Below the pieces are notes generated by a model. It was given only the letters and a program-made list of their open reading frames with translations, was not told the DNA's origin and made no database searches. 64,000 nucleotides of DNA. Origin: Forficula auricularia. Its lineage: Eukaryota > Arthropoda > Insecta > Dermaptera > Forficulidae. Made by a program: the position numbers and the translations under genes. Positions 35,401 through 44,859 of the stretch are shown piece after piece. The stretch spans positions 3,402,935-3,466,934 of the forward strand of contig JALMQS010000075.1 of NCBI GenBank assembly GCA_024734495.1, given 5' to 3'. Positions within the stretch are counted from its first letter, which is position 1, and each line of letters begins with the position of its first letter.

Positions 35401-38400
35401 AATTTTTGCCAAGTACCAGGTACTTAGTTAGGTACTTATAATATATAATTCATTTGATTGAATATAGTATATTCTACATCAAATGAATACAATACTCATC
35501 TTTTAGTCAAAAATAGATATTATTTATTATAAATAAAAAATATTAAAGTTTATATAATTTCTTGTCGTAATTACAGTATTATTCCATTTAAATACCCAAC
35601 TATTAAATTTAACTATTCCACTATTTTACTCAAATAACAATATTTTCATAATTTACTTATTGGTGCTTGGTTCAAATAGCGGCATCTTAACTATTAATAT
35701 ATCTAGAGTTGATCAAAAAATATGAGAATACTTAAAATAAGTATATCATTTATTCATATTGAACAGAGATCGATTTCGTCATAATTAACTTCACCATCTA
35801 TTCATATCAAATATAATTTCTTAACTATAAATCTATCGTTTTTTCAGTGTAAGCGGCCCCACTATAACGCTTGAAGACGATTTTTTCAATGTATTTATTA
35901 TTTTTATATTTTAAGAATACTGCTTCATTAATAAAATTACAAAATTACTATTAAATTGCCCATTTACTGTCACTTTACTTACTACTACTACTACTAATAA
36001 TAATAATAATAAACTTTTACTTTTCATTGAAAATAAGCTGTTTTTTTTTTCAATATCTTTTCGAACTTTTGAACTTTGGTTTCAATAAAGAAATAGAAAG
36101 TAAAAATATCCCAATTGATTCTTTTAATATTAACTTTCAATTGGATTCTCCCTTATATATACGTAGGTCCATATATATATATATACTACATAATATCAGG
36201 AGAGAGACGGTTTCAAATTGAATCAATGAAAATAGCTTATAATTGAAGAGAAAAGCGCTCGCCTCTGATATAATTATGGCAAATTATAGGCCCAAAATAG
36301 AAATACACCATGGTCTAAAAAAATTGATCAATTGGACCCATTAAAGGCCCTTTTTCCCTCCACTAGTTGAATTTAATTCCCTCTTTTTTCGAAAATATTG
36401 ACCGAGTAATTTCATAAGGGTAGGTATATGAACAAATCAAACAACATTTCTCTAAATTCCTGCTTCTCTAATTATATTAGAGCAAAAAAGCAAGAGGGAG
36501 GAAAATTAAGCAGAATTAAAAACTATATAAAAAAATAAGCACATCAGAATTTGGTTAAAAAGACAATAAAAAACATCTTTGAAAATTTAAATTTTTACAA
36601 TTTAATTGTTACTCATCATTGTTTAATTTTATTTGTTTATAGCAATAATTAAATTAATTATCATTGCATAATTATTAAAAAAAATTATTAAAATTGTTTT
36701 ATTTAATTATCTACTAATTGAATTTTTTCACAGAATATTGACAATAATTGAATCCATTTTGTGATTGTTATAAATTCTTAAAAGGTGGTTTTATTGTCTT
36801 TAAATCAACTATAAACAGATATAATTTGATATAAGGTTGATTAATTAAAAGTCAACAAAAAACTCAATTAAAAATTTAAATTGTCAAAATTTAATTGTTA
36901 TACGATTGAAGTTTTTGGAGACGGACTGGTAAGTGAATTGAATGGATTTTGATGAGACAGTCCAAGGCTCAAAAAAGAGAGAAAGTTATATCTATCTTTT
37001 TTATTCAAAACCGACTTATCGGAGGTTTCCTCCCTCCTTCTTCAGGGTTTTGAAAGGTCACTGAAGAGAATAAAACGTAACACAATATTGTTACTGCCAC
37101 TGAGAGAGAAGACAGAGTTTGTATTCCCTTCACTGACCTTTCAAGACCCTGAAAAAGGAGGGAAGAAACATCCGAAACGTCAGTTTTGAACCTTGGACTG
37201 TCTCATAAAAATCCATTTAATTCACTTACCAGTCCGTCTCCAAAAATTAATAGTATAACAATTAAATTTTGAAAATTTAAATTTTTACATGCGTTTCATT
37301 GTTTAAGTTTATTTGTTTCTATTGTAGCAATAACAAGGCATAATTATTATTTAAAAAATTATTAAATTGTTTTATTTAATTAACAATTAAATTCTGAAAA
37401 TTTAAATTTTTAATTAGGTTTCATTGTTCAAGTTTATTTGTTTATATTGTAGCAATAATAAAATTAATTACAATCCATAATTATTATTAAAAAAATTATT
37501 AAAATTGTTTTATTTAGATAACAAATAAATTTTGAAAATTTAAATTTTTAATTGTATTTCATTGTTTAAGTTTATTTGTTTATATTGTAGCAATAATAAA
37601 ATTAATTAACAATGCATAATTATTATTAAAAAAAATTATTAAAATTGTTTTATTTAAATAACAATTAAATTTTTATTTGAGTTTTTTGTTGACTTTTAAT
37701 TAATCAACCTTATAGCAAATTATAACGTGCTTATCCTTTTATAGTTGACATAATTCAAGACAATAAAAACACCTTTTTAAATTTTATAACAATCACAAAA
37801 TGGATTCAATTATTGTCAATATTTGTGAAATAATTCAATAAAACAATTTTAATAATTATGCATTGTTAATTGATTTTATTATTTCTACAATATAAACAAA
37901 TAAACTTAAACAATGAAACACAATTAAAAATTTAAATTTTCAAAATTTAATTGTTATACTATTGAATTTTTGGAGACGGGCTGGTAAGTGAATTAAATGG
38001 ATTTTGATGAGACAGACCAAGGTTCAAAACCGACGTTTCGCAGGTTTCTTCCCTTCTTCTTCAGGGTTTTGATAGATGAGTTTATTTTAATAATTATGCA
38101 TTGTTAATATATTTATTATTGCTACAATATAAACAAATAAACTTAAACAATGGGTAAACAATTCAATTGAATTTCTCATTTTTGCATATCTATATAATCT
38201 GAAATGTACGTAATAGTATATATTAAATAAAACCAGGTTGAGCAACATCAGCAACAGCAGCAAAAAGCAAATTAATTCTATACCTATATATATATATATA
38301 TTTGAACATGAGAAAAAATTCAATTTATTACAATCCATAATAATACGTGAATGGAATATTTTTTTTTTTTTAATTTCCGATTTTCAAATTCAATTTTTGT

Positions 38401-41400
38401 TTTAATATTTCAATTTTTTTTTTTTTTTTTTTGTTTTAAATTTCTTCGGAACGTTAATTATAAAACTCATTTGTTTTAAAATATAATACATATATTGTAT
38501 TTCTATACAGCCCATGAAATACAATCTTGTTTATTTATTGATTACATTGTCAGGCGTTTTGAAACAAAAGTTGAGCAGCAGCAGCAGCAGCAGCCGAGCG
38601 GTTTATTTAGTTATTTATTTTTGTATAAATAAAAATTAAAGGTCGAAAATATAAGATAAGTGCCATACAAGAGAGAGAGAGAGAGCAATTTCAAACAAAT
38701 ATTTATTCAACAAAGCTTGTTGTTTGACATTTAAAGAAATATATGTTATATATATCATGAAAAAGGTCATTAGTAATTAAATTGCTTTATCCAGGCATTC
38801 AGCGTTTGTTCATTTCTACGCCAGTATTCTTAACCTTTGTGTTTTTGTTGCCTCGTTCCTTTGTACAAAAGCCGTTACAAATGATCAATTTTTACAATCC
38901 AATAAATAATAATTAGTACTTGGAAGGGGGACCGAGACTCGGTAATTTTTTTATTTTAATAATCAACCACATGTTTTGTTTTGATTAAACCATATTAATA
39001 TAATTTTTTTCAACCACCTGTCAATCATAATTAGTTAAATTATAAAACCTAACAAAATATTTTTCCCAAAATTGACAAATGGTTATATATACTGGGTGAT
39101 TTTTTTTTGGAAAAAGTTTCAAATATTGTTTGTCAACCTAGAACAAGCTTTCAAGGTAATTTGAGGTCAAGTTCTGTTTTTTAAATGGAAACCTATATTT
39201 TTCTTTAGATTGCCTAAATCTTAAAAAAAAACCTTTACAACTTTCATAAGAACTATTTTTTTACACGACATCAAATAATACAAAATATTAAATCAATTAG
39301 ATCTCAAAAAAATCCAAATAATAATTATTCTTAACAATTATTCAACTTAATTATTAAATAATAATGATCAAATATTTAATTATTAAATAAATAATTTAAT
39401 AATTTTACGACAATGTTCTCTGACATTCCAAAGTGTCTCTCAAGTCTTCTGGATTAAACATCTTTCTTCAACAAAAAATGCTCCATTTTTATTATGGTAA
39501 TACAATATAGGGAACTATTTCTACTGGAGTGACACGAGAAATAAACTTTTTTAAATTCAAGAATTTTAAATAGTTCTGTAAAGTAGAAAATAATCTCTTA
39601 AATCTGTGTATAACGAAGTTTTAAGATCATTATAAACACTTATTTTCATTGTTGTGACTTTTCAATTTAATAATTATTTATTTAATAATTAAGTTGAATA
39701 ATTGTTAAAAATAATTATTAAGATTTTTTTGAGATCTAATTAATATAATATTTTGTTTATTTGATGTCGTATTAAAAAATAGTTCTAATGAAAGTTGTTC
39801 TGTTTTTGTTTTCTAGATTTAGGCTAGAAAAATATAGGTTTCCGATTTAAAAAACAGAATTTAGTCTTAGAATTGAAAGCTTGTTCTATGTCGACAAACA
39901 AAAGCGTAGTTTAGTTTCCCCTTGATATAAATAAACTTTTTTTTGAAACTTATTTTCATATAATGAATGCACTGTTTTTGAATTATAAGACTGTCTCAAG
40001 ATAAAAAAAAACTCACCCGGTATATAGAATCGGACTCTCGAAAACGGGTCTAACGATATGGTTGAAATTCACGGGTTAGGGGGTTTTTATGTTGACAATA
40101 ATTTGATCTGTCAGGTTTCATCTTCGGTTAAGATGTTTTTGATAGGTTTTTTGTTAATTGAAATAATTATTCACAGGATGTTTGAATAAAAATTTATAAT
40201 TAGATTTTTATTAAATTATCTTTTAATAAAATTAATTGGTTTTTTCATTTTAAATTCCACTAATTGATCATTACAAATATTATTATATATTAGAATTTGC
40301 CAATTTAAAGATATTTTTCTAAAAAACAATTTATTAGAATATCAATTTCATTCTCTTAAAAAATCCGACAATTCGAAGGATCGTGTGCCTCCTTCTTCAG
40401 GATTTAAAAGGGTCAATGAAAGAATAACCTCCCTGTATATTAATATTATTTTTTAATTGCAATTACATTCAAAACTTTTTGGCCATTGATATATCTTGAT
40501 GATGGCCATAGCTGGTCAAAACGTTGGTAAAAATATAAATTAAGTTTTATTTCAATTTTATTTTATTTTATTTTAATATAAAAATCGACCTTTTTACCTT
40601 GAATTTAAAATTAAAAATAATATTAATATATCGATTTTAACTGAATTAAAAAATTACCGAGCATCGCTCGGTGTTCCAGGTACTATATATATTTTTTTCA
40701 AATTTATTATTTCGAGCACTGATATTATATTTTCAATCTTTAATTTAAGTATTAATCGATTATTTATTAATTATTTATCTGAAATAAGTATATACTTTTT
40801 AAATATTAGTTTTTATTTTGTTTTTAATTCAAGAGAACCGCGAAATTTTTAAATAATTATATTTAATAGTCTGATAGTTGATTCTACATATCGAGAATTA
40901 TTTAATTATTTTTGAAGAAAAAATGAATTAGCCCTCGACAGGATTCGAACCTGTGATCTTCCTTTCTTTGATCGAGGAATGCTTTTTTTCATTTCAAAAG
41001 TTTTTATTTACAATAAACATATAGAGGTATATATATTACAAGATTTAGGCAATAATTGACAGATTATATAATATTCATTACATATTTTCATTAGGTTTAC
41101 AACCACCTGCCTTGGATTATGGCTTATGTTGCTTTGATTTTTGTTCTTTGTGATTATGATAAACTTCTTTTTTTGATACATATAAGTATATGTGAAATAC
41201 TTACACCTAGATTTGTTTTTATTAATTGATTCCTTAAGGGGTTTTTCACAGGAAAAATTCAAAGGAACAAAAAACCTATTTTTAAGAAATAAAAAGAATT
41301 TTAGGCTTTTTGGGCCTTTGGTTATAATTTGTTTAAGGTGGATTTGTGCTCGTTTATTTGCCACTACGGCGCTGAACGACCTGACAAATATTGCCGTACC

Positions 41401-42553
41401 GTGCGCGTACATAGCCAAATGGGAGCATTTGTTGAATTGTGGGATGTCATTGATATAAAGAGAAAATAGCTTAGGGCCCAGGACTGAGCCTTGGGGAACC
41501 TCAGCTAGAATTTCTTTGAATGTATAGTATGTCTTATTTATTTTGACTTTGAATTTTCTGTCTGTTAGGTAGGAATCTATTAGCTTTATCAAGTAGAGCG
41601 GAAAGTTGTATTTTATAAGTTTCTGTATTAGTCCCTGGAGCCAGACTCTATCAAATGCCTTATCGATGTCCAGGAGAAGTATAGTAGTATTTTTTCTTTC
41701 AGTCGAGGAATGCGTTTAACAAACAAGCCACAAGGCCCATCTTGTCGAGTAGGGAAAGATCACAGGTTCGTATAAAATTTTGTGACGCAACATTGTAGAA
41801 AATGCAAAAAAAAGATGAAAATTTCCATTTTTGGCGGTTTTTTGCTTATAACTCTAAAGCTATCAACTTTTTCGTAGAATAACTGTCTTCCTGGATCAAA
41901 ATGAAAGTTCATAAAATTTCGCTGCAAATTTGATTTTTAGGATTTTTTTGTCCGACCAACCATTTCGGGCTCAAGCACTAGTCGAAAAATTACCGTATTT
42001 TCCGTAAAACCCAAAAACTCGCACTTTTTTGGATTTTTTGTCGAGAGGCTCATTCATTTTTTTAAAAATGATTAAAATAGTTCTCGATATGTAGACTCAA
42101 CTATCAGACTATTAAATATGATTATTTAAAATTTCGCGGTTCTTTTAAATAAAATTATTTATCTATTTTTATTTTTATTTCATCAAATTGAACATTCTAC
42201 TAATGCTCAGTTGTTCAAGTTCTGCTTAGACGTTTATTTTTATTTTTTATATAGGATTGATGAGAGAGGATGAATTGTTATATGTATAGTATAATAATAA
42301 ATGAACGAAGCAGAGCAGAAGCTTTTTTTCTCATTTGATTATAATTCTAGGCGTAATAAAATAAAGTACATAGGATGTTGTTGTCTTCTTAAATGAAAGA
42401 AAAAGAGAGAAAGAGAGAGAGATTCAATTAAGATACTGCCCTGCCCTGCCCTTTTAAATAAGCCCTTAAAGAGAGAGAGAGATGGTCTTTTGTTTCTTAC
42501 CTGAGGGCCCATGTCCCCTTTATCGCCCTTTGGACCGCGCAGCATCGGAATAT
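15587..42553 (-). CDS. Non-fibrillar collagen gene, five internal exons
   Basis: Exons in transcript order: 42501-42553, 35012-35140, 27942-28076, 25589-25697, 15587-15675. Together they encode about 171 residues. Each junction has GT..AG ends and matching phase, and the Gly-X-Y triplets continue in register across all of them except where a non-collagenous stretch starts. This is strong evidence that the exons are consecutive. The triple helix is broken by a segment of about 38 residues with two Cys (CSC) and an Asn-Val-Thr glycosylation sequon. Collagen chains trimerise in the secretory pathway and act outside the cell. Short helices with Cys-bearing breaks fit non-fibrillar (transmembrane or multiplexin-like) collagens, but the exact type is not recognised. 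Introns of 2.2-9.9 kb are filled with transposons. The 5' exons (signal or membrane anchor) and 3' exons were not found. Confidence 0.85.
16200..17005. repeat. Tandem array, five units of about 155 bases
   Basis: The phrase 'gaagtttcacttc' recurs at 16256, 16411, 16566, 16722 and 16878. Each unit also holds 'actttatctatatataagta' and 'cagtatagagcgatattta'. The units differ by only a few bases, so the array is young. No coding sequence is present. It behaves like a small satellite inside the intron. Confidence 0.85.
17449..17479. repeat. (TTA)n microsatellite
   Basis: About ten TTA units follow a hAT-like terminal fragment (reverse of CAGTGACGTAGAGGGTTGCC at about 17417-17437). Confidence 0.8.
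18562..18885. mobile_element. hAT-type MITE, copy 1
   Basis: The terminal inverted repeat begins CAAGGGCGGATCCAGG and ends CCTGGATCCGCCCTTG. Flanking 8-base duplications are TCTCTAGA (18554-18561) and TCACTAGA (18886-18893), seven of eight matching. Eight-base duplications are the hAT hallmark. It has G and C runs inside both ends and no coding sequence. Same family as 22454-22743. Confidence 0.8.
18915..19440. repeat. Tandem array of three 178-base units
   Basis: 'ggaaaatgctggatatc' and its variant occur at 18921, 19100 and 19276. The units form the right arm of the Q palindrome; the left arm has one unit. Confidence 0.75.
20050..20268 (-). repeat. tRNA-derived SINE-like element
   Basis: On the - strand, from 20268, an A-box-like 'tggtctagtggttaaagc' and a B-box-like 'ggttcgattctag' sit at tRNA-like spacing. 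The acceptor ends do not pair, so this is a SINE head and not a working tRNA gene. The body continues toward lower coordinates, with an uncertain end. Confidence 0.5.
20871..21083 (-). pseudogene. Non-LTR retrotransposon C-terminal fragment
   Basis: A 70-residue open frame carries [15 protein letters not shown], resembling the Cys/His zinc-binding tail (CxC..E..EHxLLEC) of Jockey/I-type LINE proteins. No reverse transcriptase is attached. A GC-rich block 'gagacgctgcccgccgaggg' lies just downstream. An alternative is a chance frame. Confidence 0.4.
22389..22427 (+). ncRNA. Hammerhead-like motif with 8-base palindromic stem III
   Basis: CTGATGA (22391-22397) is followed by one extra base, helix II GAAGAC/GTCTTC with a CAA loop, GAA (22414-22416), the palindrome ACTATAGT (22417-22424) and C22425. 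Stem I is only two base pairs (GA/TC). The palindromic stem III would favour pairing between two RNA copies. The core is intact in sequence. Confidence 0.5.
22454..22743. mobile_element. hAT-type MITE, copy 2, perfect TSD
   Basis: Ends CAAGGGCGGATCC and GGATCAGCCCTTG are flanked by the exact 8-base duplication TATACAGA (22446-22453 and 22744-22751). G and C homopolymers lie inside the ends. 290 bases, no coding. Confidence 0.85.
24665..24780 (+). repeat. Helitron-like repeat fragment
   Basis: It matches the start of the 962-1250 repeat ('tctcgaaaatggctctaa'). The region from 24141 to 25130 is otherwise AT-rich with short repeats and no gene. Confidence 0.4.
25131..25275. repeat. Repeat with GTGTACACC ends, shared with 56345-56560
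   Basis: 'cgaagggtgaaccgcgacct' and 'gtgtacacctact' occur here and at 56345-56560, where the interior has expanded into a 'ttggaagtacttggaaatat' array. No coding. Confidence 0.5.
25589..25697 (-). CDS. Collagen exon (continuous Gly-X-Y)
   Basis: Thirty-six codons plus one base, all Gly-X-Y with charged triplets ([12 protein letters not shown]). It enters in phase 0 with a Gly codon after 'gattag' and leaves with a single G before GTAAGC, which is completed by GT in the exon at 15587-15675. High GC compared with the flanks. The charged triplets are typical of trimer-stabilising regions. Confidence 0.9.
26500..26712 (-). pseudogene. Mariner transposase C-terminal remnant
   Basis: The frame carries [20 protein letters not shown] and ends [13 protein letters not shown] ([10 protein letters not shown]), matching the mariner [12 protein letters not shown] motif that surrounds the third catalytic Asp. 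A stop follows WIKR, but the reading continues as conserved-looking residues down to the terminal repeat. The other catalytic residues are missing. Confidence 0.75.
26968..27240 (+). pseudogene. RTE-like LINE 3' end nested in mariner
   Basis: On the + strand, [20 protein letters not shown] then ILEWKPHQE and RGRPP match the C-terminus of RTE-type endonuclease/reverse-transcriptase proteins (LKWxWAGHVAR..RW..RGRPPTRW). The segment ends in a (TGA)n run at 27222-27240, like RTE tails. It carries frameshifts and a stop. Confidence 0.65.
27942..28076 (-). CDS. Collagen exon with Cys-rich interruption
   Basis: Forty-five codons, phase 0 at both ends. It opens with an acidic non-collagenous stretch ([11 protein letters not shown]), then NVT (an N-glycosylation sequon), about 15 more non-collagenous residues, then returns to Gly-X-Y ([18 protein letters not shown]). 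The two closely spaced Cys may form interchain disulfides. The register runs directly into the exon at 25589-25697. Confidence 0.9.
28451..29485 (+). pseudogene. HARBI1-like transposase N-terminal remnant, split
   Basis: Two pieces, 28451-28540 and 29350-29485, read in the order of a PIF/Harbinger nuclease N-terminus and are separated exactly at the codon for Val in the conserved WVHPI by the LINE insertion. One in-frame stop follows HPINQ. The HARBI1 hallmark NYFRMS is intact. Confidence 0.7.
28541..29345 (-). pseudogene. RTE-like reverse transcriptase, 5'-truncated
   Basis: On the - strand the translation contains [13 protein letters not shown] (the FADD active-site motif of reverse transcriptase, about 29300), then [40 protein letters not shown] and [10 protein letters not shown], ending [20 protein letters not shown]. 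This matches the C-terminal half of RTE-type ORF2. Several frameshifts and a small deletion (before CKTW) inactivate it. The 3' end is an (ATG)n tail, typical of RTE. Confidence 0.8.
29690..31019. other. Intron sequence without recognised gene
   Basis: AT-rich. It contains short simple repeats such as (TTTG)n at about 30367, (TG)n near 30790 and (AATA)n runs. No exon or recognised element. Confidence 0.5.
31020..31740. repeat. Repeat Q copy with 171-base tandem duplication
   Basis: Phrase 'gcgcctgtcaaaaaacagcc' occurs at 31354 and again at 31525. The two 171-base copies are virtually identical (31280-31615), so the duplication is recent. The block is related to the palindrome at 17740-19660. 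Confidence 0.75.
31737..32200. repeat. 137-base tandem array with inverted first unit
   Basis: Direct units start near 31859, 31996 and 32133 ('ttatcttaaaaataaa'), period 137. The preceding 31737-31800 is the same text inverted, so the array can fold back on itself. It ends just before a hammerhead-like motif at 32202-32238. Confidence 0.7.
33176..34249. mobile_element. 1.07 kb TIR element, no transposase
   Basis: Ends TTAAGGAGGTTCGGGACTG (33176) and the reverse of TTAAAGAGGTTGTGACTG (to 34249), both followed by TTTATC. The internal part has two related blocks (33176-33340 and 33655-33810, 'ctgattgatcttcgaaaaa' type). A lone end of the same family lies at 15828-15855. No coding frame. Confidence 0.6.
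34251..34745 (-). mobile_element. RTE-like retroposon, minus strand
   Basis: Its 5' block (34690-34745) has CCAGGGCCTTCGG and 'cccctggcggggagcgtctc'. It then runs leftward through text shared with the 47181-47905 copy ('gataatagctgacccgacca' type, 'aaaaataatattgacagttg') and ends in TATATAGAT. The internal 68-residue frame has no recognised domain. Confidence 0.55.
35012..35140 (-). CDS. Collagen exon with proline-rich helix
   Basis: Forty-three codons, phase 0 at both ends, acceptor 'cttcttcag', donor GTATGC. Gly-X-Y triplets (GPP-GRS, then after a short imperfection [21 protein letters not shown]) lead into non-collagenous [11 protein letters not shown], which continues into the Cys-bearing exon at 27942-28076. 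GC content is much higher than the flanks. Confidence 0.9.
35522..35850 (+). repeat. 330-base repeat shared with 13857-14180
   Basis: Same orientation and nearly the same text as the block at 13857-14180. Here it lies in the collagen intron about 400 bases upstream (transcript sense) of the exon at 35012-35140. Confidence 0.65.
36580..37970. repeat. Giant imperfect palindrome, about 1.4 kb
   Basis: The left arm (about 36580-37060) and right arm (about 37115-37970) mirror each other block by block: 'aatattgacaataattgaat', 'taattaaaagtcaacaaaaa' and 'tttggagacggactggtaag' recur inverted in the opposite order. The right arm is longer because a unit of about 121 bases is amplified (starts near 37258, 37379, 37502). 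The core (36912-37246) is a hammerhead-bearing foldback. Confidence 0.7.
36912..37246. mobile_element. Hammerhead-bearing foldback at palindrome core
   Basis: Outer ends 'tttttggagacggactggta' and its complement. Motifs at 37006-37052 (- strand) and 37143-37189 (+ strand). A half copy follows at 37965-38080, and another half copy lies at 57222-57425. The spacer phrase 'attgttactgccactga' is shared with the 57 kb copy. Confidence 0.7.
38025..38071 (-). ncRNA. Hammerhead-like motif, 7-bp stem I
   Basis: On the - strand CAAAACC pairs with GGTTTTG as stem I around CTGAAGA, helix II (GAAGG/CCTGC, one mismatch), GAA, ACGT and C. This copy has one of the longest stem I helices in the window. Confidence 0.45.
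38573..38594. repeat. (CAG)n microsatellite
   Basis: Seven or so CAG units. The region 38120-39080 is otherwise AT-rich, with long T runs near 38360-38430 and a short hairpin 'accgagactcggt' at 38931 related to the Helitron-like end. No gene. Confidence 0.7.
39080..40025. mobile_element. Foldback X, complete two-arm copy
   Basis: Forward arm 39080-39450 and reverse arm 39470-40025, ends 'ctgggtgattttttt' and the reverse of 'ccgggtgagtttttttt'. It shows that X is a palindromic element of roughly 0.95 kb. No coding. Confidence 0.65.
40656..40690 (+). repeat. Helitron-like 3' end
   Basis: Hairpin accgagcatcgctcggt (40656-40672), then ten bases, then CTAT. It matches the other copies of this terminus. 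Confidence 0.45.
40925..41770 (-). repeat. tRNA-like foldback split by a Jockey LINE
   Basis: On the - strand 'gatcacaggttcgaatcc' carries an exact B box (GGTTCGAATCC) with a T-arm ACAGG/CCTGT. The other side (41740-41770) holds 'gatcacaggttcg' inverted, so the two form arms of a foldback. The 5' half of a tRNA does not pair, so a functional tRNA is unlikely. Confidence 0.45.
40983..41702 (-). pseudogene. Jockey-like reverse transcriptase fragment, inactivated
   Basis: The insert is flanked by the exact 11-base duplication TCGAGGAATGC (40972-40982 and 41703-41713), with a short A run at its 3' end. Translation: [54 protein letters not shown], then MYAHGTAIF where FADDTAIF is expected. Loss of both active-site Asp kills catalysis. 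Both ends of the ORF are missing (5' and 3' truncated). Confidence 0.85.
41785..42060. repeat. Repeat Q fragment
   Basis: 'tttttggcggttttttgctt' and 'caagcactagtcgaaaaat' are shared with 17740-18000 and 43585-43800. Confidence 0.5.
42501..42553 (-). CDS. Collagen exon (first recognised)
   Basis: Two bases plus 17 codons. It enters in phase 1 (AT completes a codon begun upstream), reads IPMLR then [12 protein letters not shown], and leaves in phase 0 at CAG|GTAAG. It marks the start of the triple helix after a non-collagenous N-terminal part whose exon was not found to the right. GDK and GPK triplets are collagen-typical. Confidence 0.85.
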
Positions 42554-42640
42554 CTGCGCAACAAACAAACAATCCATTCATAAATATCACAACAATAGCA
42601 ACAACAATCAATCAATCAATTCAAACAGATTGGATAAATA

Positions 42641-43152
42641 CACTACGATGCAAAAAAAATCGACCCACTAATAAGAACTTTATTAAATAGCAAATTATTT
42701 TTAAAATTTTCACAAATATTCGTATAATTTGTTCCATTAACTCTCAAACTAACATATTCAATAAATATTGTTGATAATTTTTGAATTTTATATAATAAAA
42801 AAATTAAATTAAAAGATACAATTACAAATTATCCTACTTTCTCAATATCAATTTACATTTAAATAAAATTTTAATAAAAGATCAAATTCCATTTGAAATA
42901 TCAATAAAATGAATAATTTTGAATTAAGCATCATTGATAGAAAAGATAAAATATACAAAAATGGATATTTCCGAAGTTCAAGAAGTTCAAATTGTGTGCC
43001 TAATTAATCAAGGTCTAAGTCAACGGCAAGTGGCGATTACACTTGCAATAAGCAATAATTTCAATAATGTATGGTTCCTTGTAAAAAAATTAAAAATGAT
43101 TTACTATTTAATAAAGTTTTTATTGGTGAGTCGATTTTTTTGCACTTCAGTG
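42641..43152 (+). mobile_element. Tc1-like element, internally deleted
   Basis: Inverted ends (cactacgatgcaaaaaaaat and the reverse of cactgaagtgcaaaaaaatc) are flanked by TA on both sides. Inside, MDISEVQEVQIVCLINQGLS followed by QRQVAITLAIS (42961-43060) matches the first helix-turn-helix of Tc1-type transposases. The rest of the transposase is deleted. It lies 88 bases upstream of the collagen exon acceptor. Confidence 0.75.
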
Positions 43153-43584
43153 TATATTCAAACACAATTTTTGTATACATTTAATATTCAATAAATATAA
43201 ATAAATAAATAAATATATCTGGGAGATTATATAATATCTGTAAAGAGAGTATATACAACGCCATCTAGTAGACAAGGCCTCTGCAGTAACCCACAAAATG
43301 TTCGTGACGTCACGAAGGGTAATCCATAAGTTCCCGCCTAGAAGCTCTACACTAGTGTTCCAAGTGGCTATCATATTATTGTTTCTCTACGTTTTTTTTT
43401 ATTTATATATCATTACTAGTTGTATAGTAAATTTTATTCACTTTTATAGAATTATTAGATAGTCCAGTCAAATTGTGTTCAAATTGGGACCATATGGGAA
43501 AAGTTTTGGGGTAGTTCTTATTTTTTGCAAATATATATTTTTTGGGCCCTGAATACATATCTGAGGTCTCCCACCAAAATTTTG

Positions 43585-44290
43585 TGACGCAACATTGTAG
43601 AAAATGCAAAAAAAGATGAAAATTTCCATTTTTGGCGGTTTTTTGCTTATAACTCTAAAGCTATCAACTTTTCGTAAATAATCTTCCTGATCAAAATGAA
43701 AGTTATTAAAATTTCATACAAATTTGATTTTCTAGGATTTTTTGTTCGACCATCAAGCACTAGTCGAAAATTACCGTATTTTTTCTGTTTCCGTAAAACC
43801 CAAAAACACGCACTTTTTTGGATTTTTTCCTATTTTGACCATTTTCGGCAAAGACTACTCTATTTATTTTTAAACTAGATTAAATTTGATACAATTTAAA
43901 AAAAGTTTCATCTTAATTGGATAATGTGCCGCAATGAAGTTGAAGTTTTGAAAAAATTCAATTTTTTTGCAAAAAAATCGCAGTTTTTCTTAAAATGAAA
44001 ACCAGTCATCCTATAAACTTTATTTCTGACTCATTGTCTAGAAAATTCTGTTGACTTGAACGTTTACTTGAACCACTTTTTTGATAAAAACTCTTAGATT
44101 TATAGATATCCAGAATTGTCCATGACACTTTTGAAGATTCGGATCACATCCTTTGTAGGAAATTTTATAAACATTCATTTTTAAAAGGAAGGTTATTTAC
44201 GAAAATTTGATAGTTTTCGAGTTATAAGCAAAAAACCACCAAAAATTAGATTTTTTACCTTTGTTAGCATTTTTGACAATATTCCGGAAC
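43585..44290. repeat. Repeat Q palindrome, second copy
   Basis: The left side 'ggcggttttttgcttataac' mirrors the right side 'gttataagcaaaaaaccacc'. It has the same inner phrases as 17740-19660 but without the tandem expansion. Confidence 0.6.
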
Positions 44291-44859
44291 GAAATTTTGT
44301 TAGGAAACCTCAGATTCGGATTCAACCCACCCAAAAACAACATATATGTAGGATCAAGAAATCAAAACCACCCCAAAATTTCCCTCGAGGGGCCCTTTAG
44401 AGAACAATTTAACTGGACTAAAACAATAACTTCAAGAAATTAAAAAGAACATAATTCTTGATTAAACAGATGACATATATTTAATTTAGGTTAGTTTGCC
44501 ATAAAAAACGGTTTGTTGTTGCCGTTATTCGTCTCATGAGCCCTGCCCTTGGGGGGGGTTCTAAAAATATTGAATTATAAAATACTATATATAGTCTATT
44601 ATAGTCTCTTATTTAAAATGTAGTAATTAAAATTCTCAAAATGTAGCCAAAATTTGAACTGGATTTAGGAGCCTGTATTTAGGCAACATACTAGGCGCAG
44701 AAGAATGAAAGCTGCGTAAGAGCTAGGCGAGTCCAGTTGATGGAATCCTACAGAGCACATCAGGTTTAATTTAAACAGAAATATCAAAAATTACATAATC
44801 TACAATTTTGCTTCTAATGGAATTTGCCGCAGAGTAAACAGTTTAGGAGTTATACCGGG

